The position numbers and the translations under genes are program-made. Below, in pieces: positions 1-8,272 of a stretch of 40,631 nt of DNA. The number at the start of each line of letters is the position of its first letter. Within the stretch, counting starts at the first letter, position 1. The notes beneath the pieces were generated by a model. It saw only the letters and a list, made by a program, of their open reading frames with translations. It made no database searches and was not told the DNA's origin. Location: positions 1 through 40,631 of the forward strand of contig JBEKYC010000063.1 in the NCBI GenBank assembly GCA_049511415.1, in the 5' to 3' direction. Source of the DNA: Bog-159 sp049511415 (GTDB lineage: Bacteria; Acidobacteriota; Terriglobia; Bryobacterales; Bryobacteraceae).

Positions 1-1914
1 GGGATGACGATCGCGGCCACGTATCCGGCGGCGGTGATCGGGATGGCGCTGCTGAAGCTGATGGGCGGATCGCTGCTGGAAGAAAACATCGCGCGAACCA
101 TCGGGTCGATCGGCGAATCGGTTGCGGCGGGCGCGATCTTCACGATTCCGGCATTTGTGCTCTCGGGCTTGTGGCTGCCGCTCACCCTGGACCATTGGTG
201 GACATCGCTTGCGTTCTGGAACTCAGTAGTTCTGATGGTAATCGGCGGCACGCTGGGGATCCTGTTCGTGACGCTGCTGCGGCGGGTGATGGTGGAGGAT
301 CCGGAGCTGCCGTTTCCGGAGTCGGTGGCGGCGTCGGAGATCCACAAGGCGGGACAGCAAGGCTCGCGCGCAGCTAAGATCCTGTTTGCGAATATGGGCT
401 TCGGCGCGTTCATCTACCTGCTGGGCGCGGTGAACGTGTTCAATCCGAGTAATGCGTTCCGGGTGGCGATCGGCGACGTGGGCAAGCGGCTACTGCTGCG
501 GACGAGCACGAATCCGAACGTGGCGGTGACGACCACGGGCGGCGCTTCGCTTTTCTACGCACCGGACATCAGCCCGGCTTACCTGGGTGTCGGCTTCATC
601 ATCGGCCCGCGGTTGGCGGCACTGAACTTTGCGGGCGGCGTGCTCGCGTGGGGGTTGATGGTTCCGTTGCTGACGTACGTGATGGGACCGTCTTTGCAGG
701 CGGGCGCTCCGGCCGGTCAACCGATTTCGTGGACGCTGCTGGCGAACTCGATTTATTTCTCGATCGTGCGGCCTATCGCGGTGGGCGGTATGCTGGTGGG
801 CGCGTCGTTCACCCTGTTCCGCATGCGCAAACAGCTTGGCGCGGGGATGGCGCGGGCGGTGTCGGATCTGAAGAAATCGGCTGCGGCGCACGCTGCCACC
901 AGCCGCACGGAGCGGGACCTGAGCGCGCGCACGGTGTTTGCGGGCGTGGCAGTGGTGCTGCTGGCGATGGTGGGGCTCTATTACTACTTCATCAGGGGCG
1001 CGGGAAATTTGTCCGCCTCAACAGTACTGACGGGCGCGGTGGTCGCCGCGCTCGTGATGGCGGTCTTAGGCTTCTTTTTCGCAGCGGTTTCGGGCAACCT
1101 GGTGGGCATGATCGGGTCGTCGAACAATCCGGTTTCCGGGCTGACGCTGTGCACGCTGGTGGTGGCGGCGCTGCTGATGGTGGCGCTGGGTGTATCGGGC
1201 ACGGGCGGCGTGGCGGCGGTGTTGGGCGTGGCCGCGGTGGTGTGCGTGTCGTCGGCGGTGGCGGGCGAGATGCTGCAGGATCTGAAGGTCGGGCACATTC
1301 TGGGCGGCACACCTGCAAAAATGCAGATCGGCGATATGCTGGGAATAATCGTTGCATCCTTCGTCTTGTTCTTCCCGCTGGCGGTTCTCGATAAGGCCTA
1401 TCATTTTGGAAGTGACCGGTTGCCCGCGCCGCAAGCCGGATTGATGGCGATGCTTTCAAAGGGCATTGTGAACGGCGAGATGGCTTGGCCGCTGGTGGTG
1501 GTGGGCATCCTGATGGGCTTCGCGCTGATTCTGATCGAAGTCAGAAGCCCGATGCTGTTTTCGGTGGGCATGTATCTGCCGCTAGGGACAACGTTCGCCA
1601 TTTTCGTGGGCGGGTTGATTCGCTGGGTGACGGATAAATTGCGCGACCGCCGGGGGTTCAACGAAGCGCAGAGGGCGCGCGTGGATAATGCGGGCGTGCT
1701 GACGGCGTCCGGGTTGATTGCGGGGGAAGCATTGTGCGGGCTGGTGATCGCGGCGCTGGTGGGCAGCGGGCACGACGTGACGCTGGTGAAGTGGAGCGCG
1801 CCTTTCATCACCGCGCTGATCGCGCTGGCGGTGCTGGCGGTGGTAATGACGCAAGTGCCGCTGCGGAATGCGGGAGATCCGGACGAACCGGCGCCGCCTA
1901 CGGCGATCATGTAG
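1..1914 (+). CDS. OPT-family oligopeptide/metal-chelate transporter, 5' end cut by window
   Basis: Integral membrane transporter of the OPT (oligopeptide transporter) family, expected to move peptides or metal-chelator complexes across the inner membrane by proton coupling. About 636 residues are visible, ending in a stop at 1912-1914. Many long hydrophobic segments run the whole length, and the early stretch YPAAVIGMALLK is typical of the region just after the first helix of OPT proteins. Homologues normally carry roughly 40 more residues before this point and the frame is open to the window edge, so the ATG at position 4 is probably internal and the gene starts upstream. The C-terminus is intact. 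Substrate cannot be told from sequence. No partner gene is visible; the next gene is on the opposite strand, 65 bp away. Confidence 0.85.
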   Translation, partial: GMTIAATYPAAVIGMALLKLMGGSLLEENIARTIGSIGESVAAGAIFTIPAFVLSGLWLPLTLDHWWTSLAFWNSVVLMVIGGTLGILFVTLLRRVMVEDPELPFPESVAASEIHKAGQQGSRAAKILFANMGFGAFIYLLGAVNVFNPSNAFRVAIGDVGKRLLLRTSTNPNVAVTTTGGASLFYAPDISPAYLGVGFIIGPRLAALNFAGGVLAWGLMVPLLTYVMGPSLQAGAPAGQPISWTLLANSIYFSIVRPIAVGGMLVGASFTLFRMRKQLGAGMARAVSDLKKSAAAHAATSRTERDLSARTVFAGVAVVLLAMVGLYYYFIRGAGNLSASTVLTGAVVAALVMAVLGFFFAAVSGNLVGMIGSSNNPVSGLTLCTLVVAALLMVALGVSGTGGVAAVLGVAAVVCVSSAVAGEMLQDLKVGHILGGTPAKMQIGDMLGIIVASFVLFFPLAVLDKAYHFGSDRLPAPQAGLMAMLSKGIVNGEMAWPLVVVGILMGFALILIEVRSPMLFSVGMYLPLGTTFAIFVGGLIRWVTDKLRDRRGFNEAQRARVDNAGVLTASGLIAGEALCGLVIAALVGSGHDVTLVKWSAPFITALIALAVLAVVMTQVPLRNAGDPDEPAPPTAIM

Positions 1915-1941
1915 AACGGCTGCGCGCGAAGCGTTTCCGGC

Positions 1942-1971
1942 CACAGATGCACACAGATAAACACGAATAAG
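1942..1971. repeat. Three imperfect tandem 10-mers (CACAGATGCA type)
   Basis: The units CACAGATGCA (1942-1951), CACAGATAAA (1952-1961) and CACGAATAAG (1962-1971) are imperfect copies of one 10-base motif, lying between two convergent genes. From memory, CACAGATG/CACAGATA strings of this kind recur in intergenic DNA of many soil bacteria and give spurious proteins reading FICVHLW on the reverse strand. Here the reverse strand reads exactly that, which supports a dispersed repeat and not a gene. Confidence 0.6.
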
Positions 1972-1979
1972 ACCGGCGA

Positions 1980-3761
1980 TTACTGGATGAGCGAGACCGT
2001 GCGCCGGGTTACCGGATTGGGAACGGGTGTCACGTCCAGATTCGTATCGATGGCCATCTGCAAGGCTCCCGTAATCAGTTGCAGGGGGCCGCGGATGGTA
2101 TCGCCCGGGAGCAATCCGAGCAGCGTGATCCAGGCCGCCCTGGGCGAATAGATCGTGCCGTACAGATTGACGCCGGGCGAGCCCCCCACGGTGCTGGCCT
2201 GCAAGATCATCTCCTGGGAACCGGGAACCGCGAGGACATTGGTGCAGGGACCGCCGCAGGAGAGGTTGAGGTAGCCGCTGGAGGTGTACTTCAGCGTGGT
2301 ATTGGCCTGGTCCTGCCAGAAAAGGACGGGCGCAAAAGTCGTGAGGCTCGACGGCACGGCCGCATTGGACCCATTTAATCCGTGCAATACGGCGGTATAT
2401 CCGAGCCCGCCTTGAAAACCGGCGGTGGCCTGCGGAAATGACAGACCGATGGTGGTAATGGCAGTGGGAATTTGCAGGCCCGGATAATTCGAATCGGTGA
2501 AAACAAAAATTTCGCCCGCGTCGGTATTCTGGGTAATCTGGCCGCTTACCAGGGGCGTGAGATCTTTTACGGTGGAGTTGGCGCCGACCGAAAGGGCCAG
2601 CGCCGGACCGCCGGCCACCGGCTGGGCGCCGGCAAATATGTAGCGGCCGGGGCTGAAGGTGGTGGTGGATAGCGCTCCGGTAACCAATCCGCCGAAGAAG
2701 ACGTAGTTGCAGAATCCGCCGCAGGGGGTGGATGCTCCATCGGAAAAGGTGACGTTGCCGAGCACGGTAACGGGGGTGCCCAGAGGCGCTCCGGTCAGCG
2801 GGTTGGTGGAGTAATAGTTGCCGGGCGGGAGGACGGTGGGACTGCCGGAGAGCAGGCCTCCGGTGATGATGCCGCCGGCTACGGGATGATCGGGCAAGCC
2901 GGTGGGGGCGGGGGGCTGGCCCTTGCCGCGCATGGGATCCTCGAAGTCGTCGCCATCCGGAAATCCGTTGGCGGGGGCGGCGGTCCAATTCGATATACCG
3001 AGCGTATTAATGCCGCCGGAGCCGAGAATATATGTAAATGGCGAGGTTACGGTAGCGCTGCCAATTATGGTTCCGGCCGCTACATTGGGCAATGGCGTAG
3101 ATGCCGGATTCGAGGACGACATGTAAATGCCGCCGCGGGCAATTACGTTGGCGCCCAGCGCGGACAGAAAATCTTCGCCGCACACGAGGCCGATACCGAG
3201 GGCCGAGACGAAGCAGTCGGTGGAGCGGTTGAGCAGGAACAGGGACGGGGTCACGGCCGCGGGGAAGACGGCAGCGGTGGCGGTAGCTCCGGTGGATAAC
3301 ATGGTGTTGCCGAAGACGGCGGAAAAGAGCTGGGGCACGCCCTGCGTCACGGTGGCCTGGGTCCAATACAGAACGCCGGGCACGTTCGGCACGCCAGGCG
3401 CGGGAGAAGTGGTACCCGCGGCTATCTGAACGGTTTGCCGGCCGCCGGCGCCACCGGGGGTGAAGCCGTTTTGCTGGCTGTAGAGGCAGCCGTTCTGGAG
3501 GTTGCCGCTGGATGGGCAGGAGGCCAGGCTCTGGCACTGCACGTTGGAGCCGCATTGCAAGGAAGCCGTCTGGCCGGCGCCCGACAAGGCTTGTGCCGCG
3601 GCGGCCAGAGCCGCCGAGTCGGCCGCGGATTGGGCTACCTTTCGCGTGTAGCGGCCCATGCCCAGATCCACCACGAGACCGATGATTCCGATCGTAAGCG
3701 TCAAAGACAGCGTGGCCATCAAGAGGGCCTGACCGGCGCGTTTTTTGCGAATCTTGCACAT
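1980..3761 (-). CDS. TadG-like protein with N-terminal pilus-assembly domain
   Basis: Putative envelope protein of the Tad/Flp pilus class, 593 residues. The N-terminus KKRAGQALLMATLSLTLTIG followed by VVDLGMGRYTRK and QSAADSAALAAAAQAL is the hallmark of the TadG-like N-terminal domain: a charged start, one transmembrane helix of pilin type, then the conserved AADSAALA helix. The remaining roughly 530 residues are Gly/Ser/Thr/Asn-rich and look like a secreted beta-rich region with scattered cysteine pairs (for example CGGFC and CGGPC). No VWA metal site is obvious. It is the last of three same-strand genes, 28 bp after the preceding TadE-like gene, so probably co-transcribed. The secretion ATPase and platform genes (tadA/B/C) are not in this window. 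Confidence 0.75.
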   Translation of the reverse strand: MCKIRKKRAGQALLMATLSLTLTIGIIGLVVDLGMGRYTRKVAQSAADSAALAAAAQALSGAGQTASLQCGSNVQCQSLASCPSSGNLQNGCLYSQQNGFTPGGAGGRQTVQIAAGTTSPAPGVPNVPGVLYWTQATVTQGVPQLFSAVFGNTMLSTGATATAAVFPAAVTPSLFLLNRSTDCFVSALGIGLVCGEDFLSALGANVIARGGIYMSSSNPASTPLPNVAAGTIIGSATVTSPFTYILGSGGINTLGISNWTAAPANGFPDGDDFEDPMRGKGQPPAPTGLPDHPVAGGIITGGLLSGSPTVLPPGNYYSTNPLTGAPLGTPVTVLGNVTFSDGASTPCGGFCNYVFFGGLVTGALSTTTFSPGRYIFAGAQPVAGGPALALSVGANSTVKDLTPLVSGQITQNTDAGEIFVFTDSNYPGLQIPTAITTIGLSFPQATAGFQGGLGYTAVLHGLNGSNAAVPSSLTTFAPVLFWQDQANTTLKYTSSGYLNLSCGGPCTNVLAVPGSQEMILQASTVGGSPGVNLYGTIYSPRAAWITLLGLLPGDTIRGPLQLITGALQMAIDTNLDVTPVPNPVTRRTVSLIQ

Positions 3762-3789
3762 AACGATTACCTGCCGATATCGAGATTTC

Positions 3790-4302
3790 CTAAAATGCGA
3801 TGTCTTCCTGCGATTGCGCGCCGAGAGTAATGGCGGCGAGCTGCATGGGCGAAGATCCGGGCCAAAACATGGATAGCGCGGAACGGAACGGATAAGTGCC
3901 CGATATTTTCAAGGGCAATCCGATGCCGTTATTGGGGGCGGGCGGCCAGGCGCCAGCGCCGGTGAGGCAAGCCGATAAAGGCGCGCAGTTTTGCGTGGCG
4001 CTGCCGGCCGCCATGGTCACGCTGATCTGTCCGGGGTCCAAGCCGACGGCCGCATTCCCGACGACGGTAGCCACGGCGCCGACCGTTACCGGGCAACTGG
4101 AGGATGCCTGCGCGCAAGCCTGCCCGTGGACGGCGGCGAAGCGGGTGCCCTCCTTGACCGCGTGGGCGAGCGTCCCGTAGACCCACATACCGCGGGACAA
4201 TTCCGCAATCGAGATCAACAGAAAGATGAGGGGAATGGCAACCAGGGTGAATTCCAGGACCGCATTCCCAGACTCCCTACGCTGAACGGACGGAGACTTC
4301 AT
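3790..4302 (-). CDS. TadE-like pseudopilin
   Basis: 170-residue TadE-family minor pseudopilin. After a short charged leader (RRESGNAVLEFTLV) there is a hydrophobic helix (AIPLIFLLISIAEL) with the conserved Glu five residues into the pilin-type segment, as expected for substrates of the TadV prepilin peptidase. The following part (LAHAVKEGTRFAAVHG) matches the amphipathic helix seen in TadE proteins. Two cysteine pairs lie in the globular part. The start codon overlaps the stop of the upstream TadE-like gene by four bases (ATGA at 4299-4302), a strong sign of translational coupling. Role inferred: minor subunit or initiator of a Flp/Tad pilus. Confidence 0.75.
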   Translation of the reverse strand: MKSPSVQRRESGNAVLEFTLVAIPLIFLLISIAELSRGMWVYGTLAHAVKEGTRFAAVHGQACAQASSSCPVTVGAVATVVGNAAVGLDPGQISVTMAAGSATQNCAPLSACLTGAGAWPPAPNNGIGLPLKISGTYPFRSALSMFWPGSSPMQLAAITLGAQSQEDIAF

Positions 4303-4775
4303 GGCAGGGCATCCCTCAATCGCATTTCCGCGGTGCGGGTGATGTGGGTCACGCCCGGAATCGGGATGCGGAACAAGGGCGGCATGCTATAGGTAACCGT
4401 GACGAAGGCGGCCGGACCGCCGTCCACGCTTCCGGTGGAGCCGCTGCAGGGCGTGCTCGAATCGCAGTAAGAGGACGTCACGGTCAGCGGATCCGCGTTG
4501 CAGGAGCCGCTGTAGGAAGGACCCACGTTGGGCAGTCCCGTCAATTCGGTGACGGCGAGCGCGCAGGCGCCGCTTTGATCGGCGGCTGTCGCGTTATTGG
4601 CGGCGGATCGCAACACGGCCACGCGCGCCGCATTCTCGGCGGCGATGAGCGCATACGCGTAGAACCCAAAATCGAATACGCCGGTAAACAAGAAAATGAA
4701 CCAGGGCAATAATAGCGAGAATTCGATAATCGAATTTCCCTTATTGGCCTTGGCATTTTGTTTTTTGGAAACCAC
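4299..4775 (-). CDS. TadE-like pseudopilin, first gene of the cluster
   Basis: 158-residue TadE-like protein. The leader KGNSIIEFSLLLPWFIFLFT contains the conserved Glu near the start of the pilin-like transmembrane helix, followed by YAYALIAAENAARVAVLRSA, the amphipathic helix of the family. The start is GTG at 4775, preceded by GGGAGG five bases upstream on the minus strand; an ATG in another frame at 4777 is not compatible with the protein. Four cysteines follow in the globular part. It leads a three-gene group (TadE, TadE, TadG-like). The sequence shows family membership; the exact role in adhesion or natural competence is not visible. Confidence 0.75.
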   Translation of the reverse strand: MVSKKQNAKANKGNSIIEFSLLLPWFIFLFTGVFDFGFYAYALIAAENAARVAVLRSAANNATAADQSGACALAVTELTGLPNVGPSYSGSCNADPLTVTSSYCDSSTPCSGSTGSVDGGPAAFVTVTYSMPPLFRIPIPGVTHITRTAEMRLRDALP

Positions 4776-5098
4776 ATTTCCCTCCCAATGGCAGAATTAT
4801 GCGCCTAACGAGCGATACAAAACAACGCTGCCAACCGTTCCTTAACCTTTCGCCTAAAAAACTCACCTATTTGCATCGGGGAAAGCCCGATCATCCCCCA
4901 TATTTGACAGGTAGTTCCGCAAAAAAACAAAAAACAGGGGCCACAATACGCGATATCGATCCGTATTCACAAAAGACGGGCGGCGTTTGTGGTAGATTTT
5001 ATGTCCTCCGACGGCGGGCGAATAGTACCATCAAGGGAAATTGTAAATGGACGAAAATGTAACCCAAAACACTGGATATTTTAAGCGGGACGCGGGAT
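4776..5098. other. Intergenic region between TadE gene and ligA, no gene seen
   Basis: About 320 bases, noticeably more A/T-rich than its surroundings. It holds the candidate promoter for the TadE/TadG group at its left side and a short perfect hairpin, ATCGGG (4875-4880) and CCCGAT (4886-4891) around the loop GAAAG, with no following T-tract. An 87-codon open frame at 4799-5062 has no protein-like composition and no ribosome-binding site, so I do not call it. No RNA family could be recognised. Confidence 0.5.
4796..4825 (-). promoter_or_regulatory. Candidate promoter of the TadE/TadG gene group
   Basis: On the minus strand, TTGTTT (4820-4825) and CATAAT (4796-4801) lie 18 bases apart, about 20 bases before the GTG start at 4775 and just ahead of its ribosome-binding site. 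The spacing fits a housekeeping sigma-70 promoter, but the -35 box is weak. Prediction by eye only. Confidence 0.35.
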
Positions 5099-7102
5099 TT
5101 ACTGCCAGTCTTGACTTTTTCCGAGCATTTCCAGGAGGCGCAACTCGGCAATTACGGGCACGTTGAGGCCGCGAGCCTTGTCAAGTTTCGAGCCGGATTC
5201 TTCGCCCGCGACGACATAGCTGGTTTTGCGGCTGACGGAGCCGCTGACCTTGCCGCCGGCGGATTCGATCAGACGGGTGGCTTCCTCGCGGCTGAGCGTA
5301 GGCAGCGTGCCGGTGAGCACAAAAGTGAGTCCTTCCAGCGGACCGCCTTTTTTGAGTTTGGCTTCGTATTCGAATTTCAGGCCGGCGGCGCGCAGGCGCT
5401 CCACCAATTCCCGATTACGCGGCTCGCGAAAGAACTGGCTTACGCTTTCGCCCACCTTCGGACCGACTTCTTCGGCGCGCTGTAATTCCTCGGCGCTGGC
5501 TTGGGCAATTTTGTCCAAGCTGCCGAACGCTTCCGCCAGAAAGACGGCGGTACGCTCGCCGACGAATCGTATTCCCAACGCCGTGAGGATGCGCGGCAGC
5601 GGGCACTGTTTGGATTTTTCGATATTGGCGATCACGTTGGCGGCCGATTTCGCGCCCATACGCTCGAGTTCCACCAACTGCACTAGCGTCAGGTCATAGA
5701 TATCCGCCACGCCATGGACGATGCCGCGGTCCACCAACTGATCCACCAGGGCGTCCCCCAGTCCGTCGATATTCATCACGCCGCGCGCGGCGAAATGCAG
5801 GATGGATTCCTTCAGCCGCGCCGGACAGTTAGTGTTGATGCAACGGGAAGCCGCTTCGCCTTCCTCGCGCACGACTTTGCCGCCGCAAACCGGACAAGTC
5901 TCCGGCATCCGAAAGGGTTTGCGGTAGGAGCCGAGCGAATGCACGCGCACGACTTTGGGAATCACGTCGCCGGAGCGCTCGATGACCACGGTATCGCCGA
6001 TCTCGAGGCCCAGACGCTCGATCTCGTCTTCGTTATGCAGCGTGGCACGCGACACGGTGACACCGCTGACCTCAACCGGTTTCAGGCGGGCCACCGGCGT
6101 GAGAGCGCCGGTGCGTCCGACCTGCACGTCGATGTTCTCGACGGTGGTCAGGGCCTGGCGGGCCGGATACTTGTAGGCGATGGCCCAGCGGGGCGCTTTG
6201 GCGGTATAGCCCAACTGCTGCTGCTGGGCGATGGAATCCACCTTGACCACCACGCCATCGATCTCATACGGCAACGTTTCGCGTTTGGCTTCCCATTCCG
6301 CGCAGAACGCCACAACGGCGTCAACGTCCGGGCACAGCTTGCGGTGCGGGTTCACCTTGAAGCCCATGCGCACGAGTTCATCAAGCGATTCCCAGTGGCG
6401 TGGAAAGGCCGGCGCGCCATCGACGTAGAGGAAGTAGGTGTAGTAATCCAGGCGCCGGGAGGCGGTGACGGCGGGTTCCAGCACGCGCAGCGACCCGGCG
6501 GCGGCATTGCGCGGATTGGCGAAACGGGAGAGGCCGCGCTCGTCGCGCTCGGCATTGAGACGCTCGAAGGCGCGGCGGTTCATGACGGTTTCGCCACGCG
6601 CTTCGAATTGCGGCGGGGCGTCCGGCACGCGCAACGGCAGAGAGCGGATGGTGCGCGCGTTTTCGGTGACGTCTTCGCCTACCAGACCGTCGCCGCGGGT
6701 GACGGCCTGGACGAACTTGCCGGCGAGATAATGGGCGGCCATGGACAGACCGTCCAACTTCAGTTCGGTGACGTAGGCGAATTCAGCGCCCCGCAGCAGT
6801 TCGCGGACGCGGCGGTCAAAATCGCGCAACTCGCCTTCGTCCAGGGCATTGTCGAGGCTCAGCATGGGCGAGCTGTGGGCCACTTTGACGAAACCTTCGC
6901 GGGGCTTGCCACCCACGCGCTGGGTGGGCGAATCGGGAGTCAACAGCTCGGGATGCTGGGTTTCGAGCTCGCGCAGTTGGCGCATGAGGACGTCATATTC
7001 GGCGTCGCTGATTTGCGGCGCGTCGAGCACGTAGTATTGGCGCTCGTGATGGCGGAGGCTTTCACGCAGCCTTTCGACCCGGGAAGCGATATCGTTCGGC
7101 AT
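5099..7102 (-). CDS. ligA: NAD-dependent DNA ligase LigA
   Basis: Seals 5'-phosphate/3'-hydroxyl nicks in duplex DNA during replication and repair, using NAD+. The 667 residues match the usual bacterial length. Domains in order: N-terminal Ia domain; adenylation domain with catalytic Lys115 in the motif KLDG (115-118); OB fold; zinc finger with Cys403, Cys406, Cys421 and Cys426; helix-hairpin-helix region; and a C-terminal BRCT domain from about residue 587. All key residues are present. The ATG at 7102 has a weak purine-rich site (AAAGAGA) upstream. It is transcribed divergently from the lipid kinase gene. Confidence 0.97.
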   Translation of the reverse strand: MPNDIASRVERLRESLRHHERQYYVLDAPQISDAEYDVLMRQLRELETQHPELLTPDSPTQRVGGKPREGFVKVAHSSPMLSLDNALDEGELRDFDRRVRELLRGAEFAYVTELKLDGLSMAAHYLAGKFVQAVTRGDGLVGEDVTENARTIRSLPLRVPDAPPQFEARGETVMNRRAFERLNAERDERGLSRFANPRNAAAGSLRVLEPAVTASRRLDYYTYFLYVDGAPAFPRHWESLDELVRMGFKVNPHRKLCPDVDAVVAFCAEWEAKRETLPYEIDGVVVKVDSIAQQQQLGYTAKAPRWAIAYKYPARQALTTVENIDVQVGRTGALTPVARLKPVEVSGVTVSRATLHNEDEIERLGLEIGDTVVIERSGDVIPKVVRVHSLGSYRKPFRMPETCPVCGGKVVREEGEAASRCINTNCPARLKESILHFAARGVMNIDGLGDALVDQLVDRGIVHGVADIYDLTLVQLVELERMGAKSAANVIANIEKSKQCPLPRILTALGIRFVGERTAVFLAEAFGSLDKIAQASAEELQRAEEVGPKVGESVSQFFREPRNRELVERLRAAGLKFEYEAKLKKGGPLEGLTFVLTGTLPTLSREEATRLIESAGGKVSGSVSRKTSYVVAGEESGSKLDKARGLNVPVIAELRLLEMLGKSQDWQ

Positions 7103-7147
7103 CGGACTATTCTCTTTAGTTTAAACTGAGAGATCTGGAGTGAAGTC

Positions 7148-8086
7148 ATAAGCGCCGCACGCAAGACCATCATCATCTACAATCCATTCGCCGGGAAGAT
7201 GGGCGCGAAGGGATTGAAGCGCCTGTCCGCGGCCGCGGAGATTCTGCGCGAGGCGGGCCACGATACGTGGCTGGTGCCGACGCAGGGGCCGGGCACGGCG
7301 GGGGCTATCGCGCAGCGCAGCATCGCCGACGGGGCCGAACTGATTCTGGCAGCGGGCGGCGACGGCACCATTAACGAGATCGCCAGCGGGGTGGCCTTCT
7401 CGGATGTCCCGCTGGGAATTCTGCCGGCGGGCACGGCCAACGTGCTGGCCAACGAGATGGGCCTGGCATCGAGCATCGAAGGGGCCGCGGAAGGGCTGGG
7501 CGCATGCGTTCCCACGCGCGTCTCGATGGGACGCCTGCAATGCGTGAACGGGTCCGAGCGCACGCGCCTGTTCCTGCTAATGGCGGGGATCGGCCTGGAT
7601 GCCAAGATCGTTTACAACCTGAGTCTGCCGCTGAAGGCCCGCTTCGGAAAACTGGCCTACTGGGTGGGCGGTTTCAGCCTAATCGGGCGCGAGCTCGACG
7701 AATTCGAGGTGCTGGTGGACGGGCGCCGCGTGAACTGCTCGTTCGCGCTGATCAGCAAAGTGCGGAACTACGGCGGCGATTTGGAAATAGCGCAGAATAT
7801 CAGCCTGCTGGACGATCGCTTCGAGGTGGTGCTGTTTGAAACGCGCAGTTCCCTGCGCTTTCTGGGGTATCTGGCGCGCGTGGCAGTGCGCAGACTTTCG
7901 GGCGTATCGGGTGTTTCGCTGGTCCGGGCGACGCAGGTATGCATGCCCGGAACCACGGCACGGCGGATTTACATACAGGTGGATGGGGAATATGCGGGAC
8001 ACATTCCGGCCAGCGTGGAGATCGTGCCGGACGCGCTGACGCTGCTGGTGCCGAAACCTTACATTCTGAAGAGCCGGCAACGCTGA
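7148..8086 (+). CDS. Diacylglycerol/lipid kinase (YegS/DagK type), start codon abnormal
   Basis: Lipid kinase of the diacylglycerol kinase catalytic family, phosphorylating a membrane lipid headgroup or sphingoid-like base with ATP. The nucleotide-binding features are clear: IIIYNPFAGKMG at the N-terminus, GGDGTINEIASGV, then PAGTANVLANEMG. The first ATG in frame (7199) falls inside the conserved NPFAGKMG motif and cannot be the true start. Between the upstream stop (7127-7129) and 7199 the frame contains no ATG, GTG, TTG or CTG. A GGAG at 7137-7140 stands seven bases before an ATA codon at 7148, which I use as a provisional start (312 residues). Alternatively, GTG at 7140 is the start and one base is missing just after it. 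Family assignment is secure; the start is not. Confidence 0.85.
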   Translation: MSAARKTIIIYNPFAGKMGAKGLKRLSAAAEILREAGHDTWLVPTQGPGTAGAIAQRSIADGAELILAAGGDGTINEIASGVAFSDVPLGILPAGTANVLANEMGLASSIEGAAEGLGACVPTRVSMGRLQCVNGSERTRLFLLMAGIGLDAKIVYNLSLPLKARFGKLAYWVGGFSLIGRELDEFEVLVDGRRVNCSFALISKVRNYGGDLEIAQNISLLDDRFEVVLFETRSSLRFLGYLARVAVRRLSGVSGVSLVRATQVCMPGTTARRIYIQVDGEYAGHIPASVEIVPDALTLLVPKPYILKSRQR

Positions 8087-8165
8087 AACCGGCCGCGCAA
8101 CGTTACGCGCGGTGGCGCGCATTAAGCTTATTCGGCTGACGAGAGCGGGTGCAGGGGTTCCGTTG

Positions 8166-8216
8166 TACAATCTCGGAATTCTCTGCCCTATAAATTAGCT
8201 GCGCTGTAAAGGAGGG
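8166..8216 (+). promoter_or_regulatory. Candidate -10 box and ribosome-binding site of the kinase gene
   Basis: TACAAT at 8166-8171 is a good -10 box, though no clear -35 is seen. A strong Shine-Dalgarno AAAGGAGG at 8208-8215 precedes the TTG at 8221 by five bases. This site fixes the kinase gene start at TTG 8221, ahead of the zinc-ribbon sequence, and not at later ATGs in the shifted frame. Confidence 0.45.
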
Positions 8217-8272
8217 CCAGTTGAGGCTTTGTCCGTCGTGCGCGACCGAGGTACCACTGAGCAACGAGTTCT

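Noticed and set aside
1582..2988. 468-codon open frame on the minus strand
   Set aside because: Covers parts of two genes in other frames and reads through the intergenic repeat (VYLCASVA-type spurious peptide).
4875..4891. ATCGGG-GAAAG-CCCGAT hairpin as a riboswitch or terminator
   Set aside because: Only a six-pair stem, no T-tract and no match to the conserved parts of cyclic-di-GMP or other riboswitches I can recall.
4799..5062. 87-codon open frame in the region between TadE and ligA
   Set aside because: Basic, low-complexity translation, no ribosome-binding site, no similarity to any family I know; the region looks regulatory or empty.
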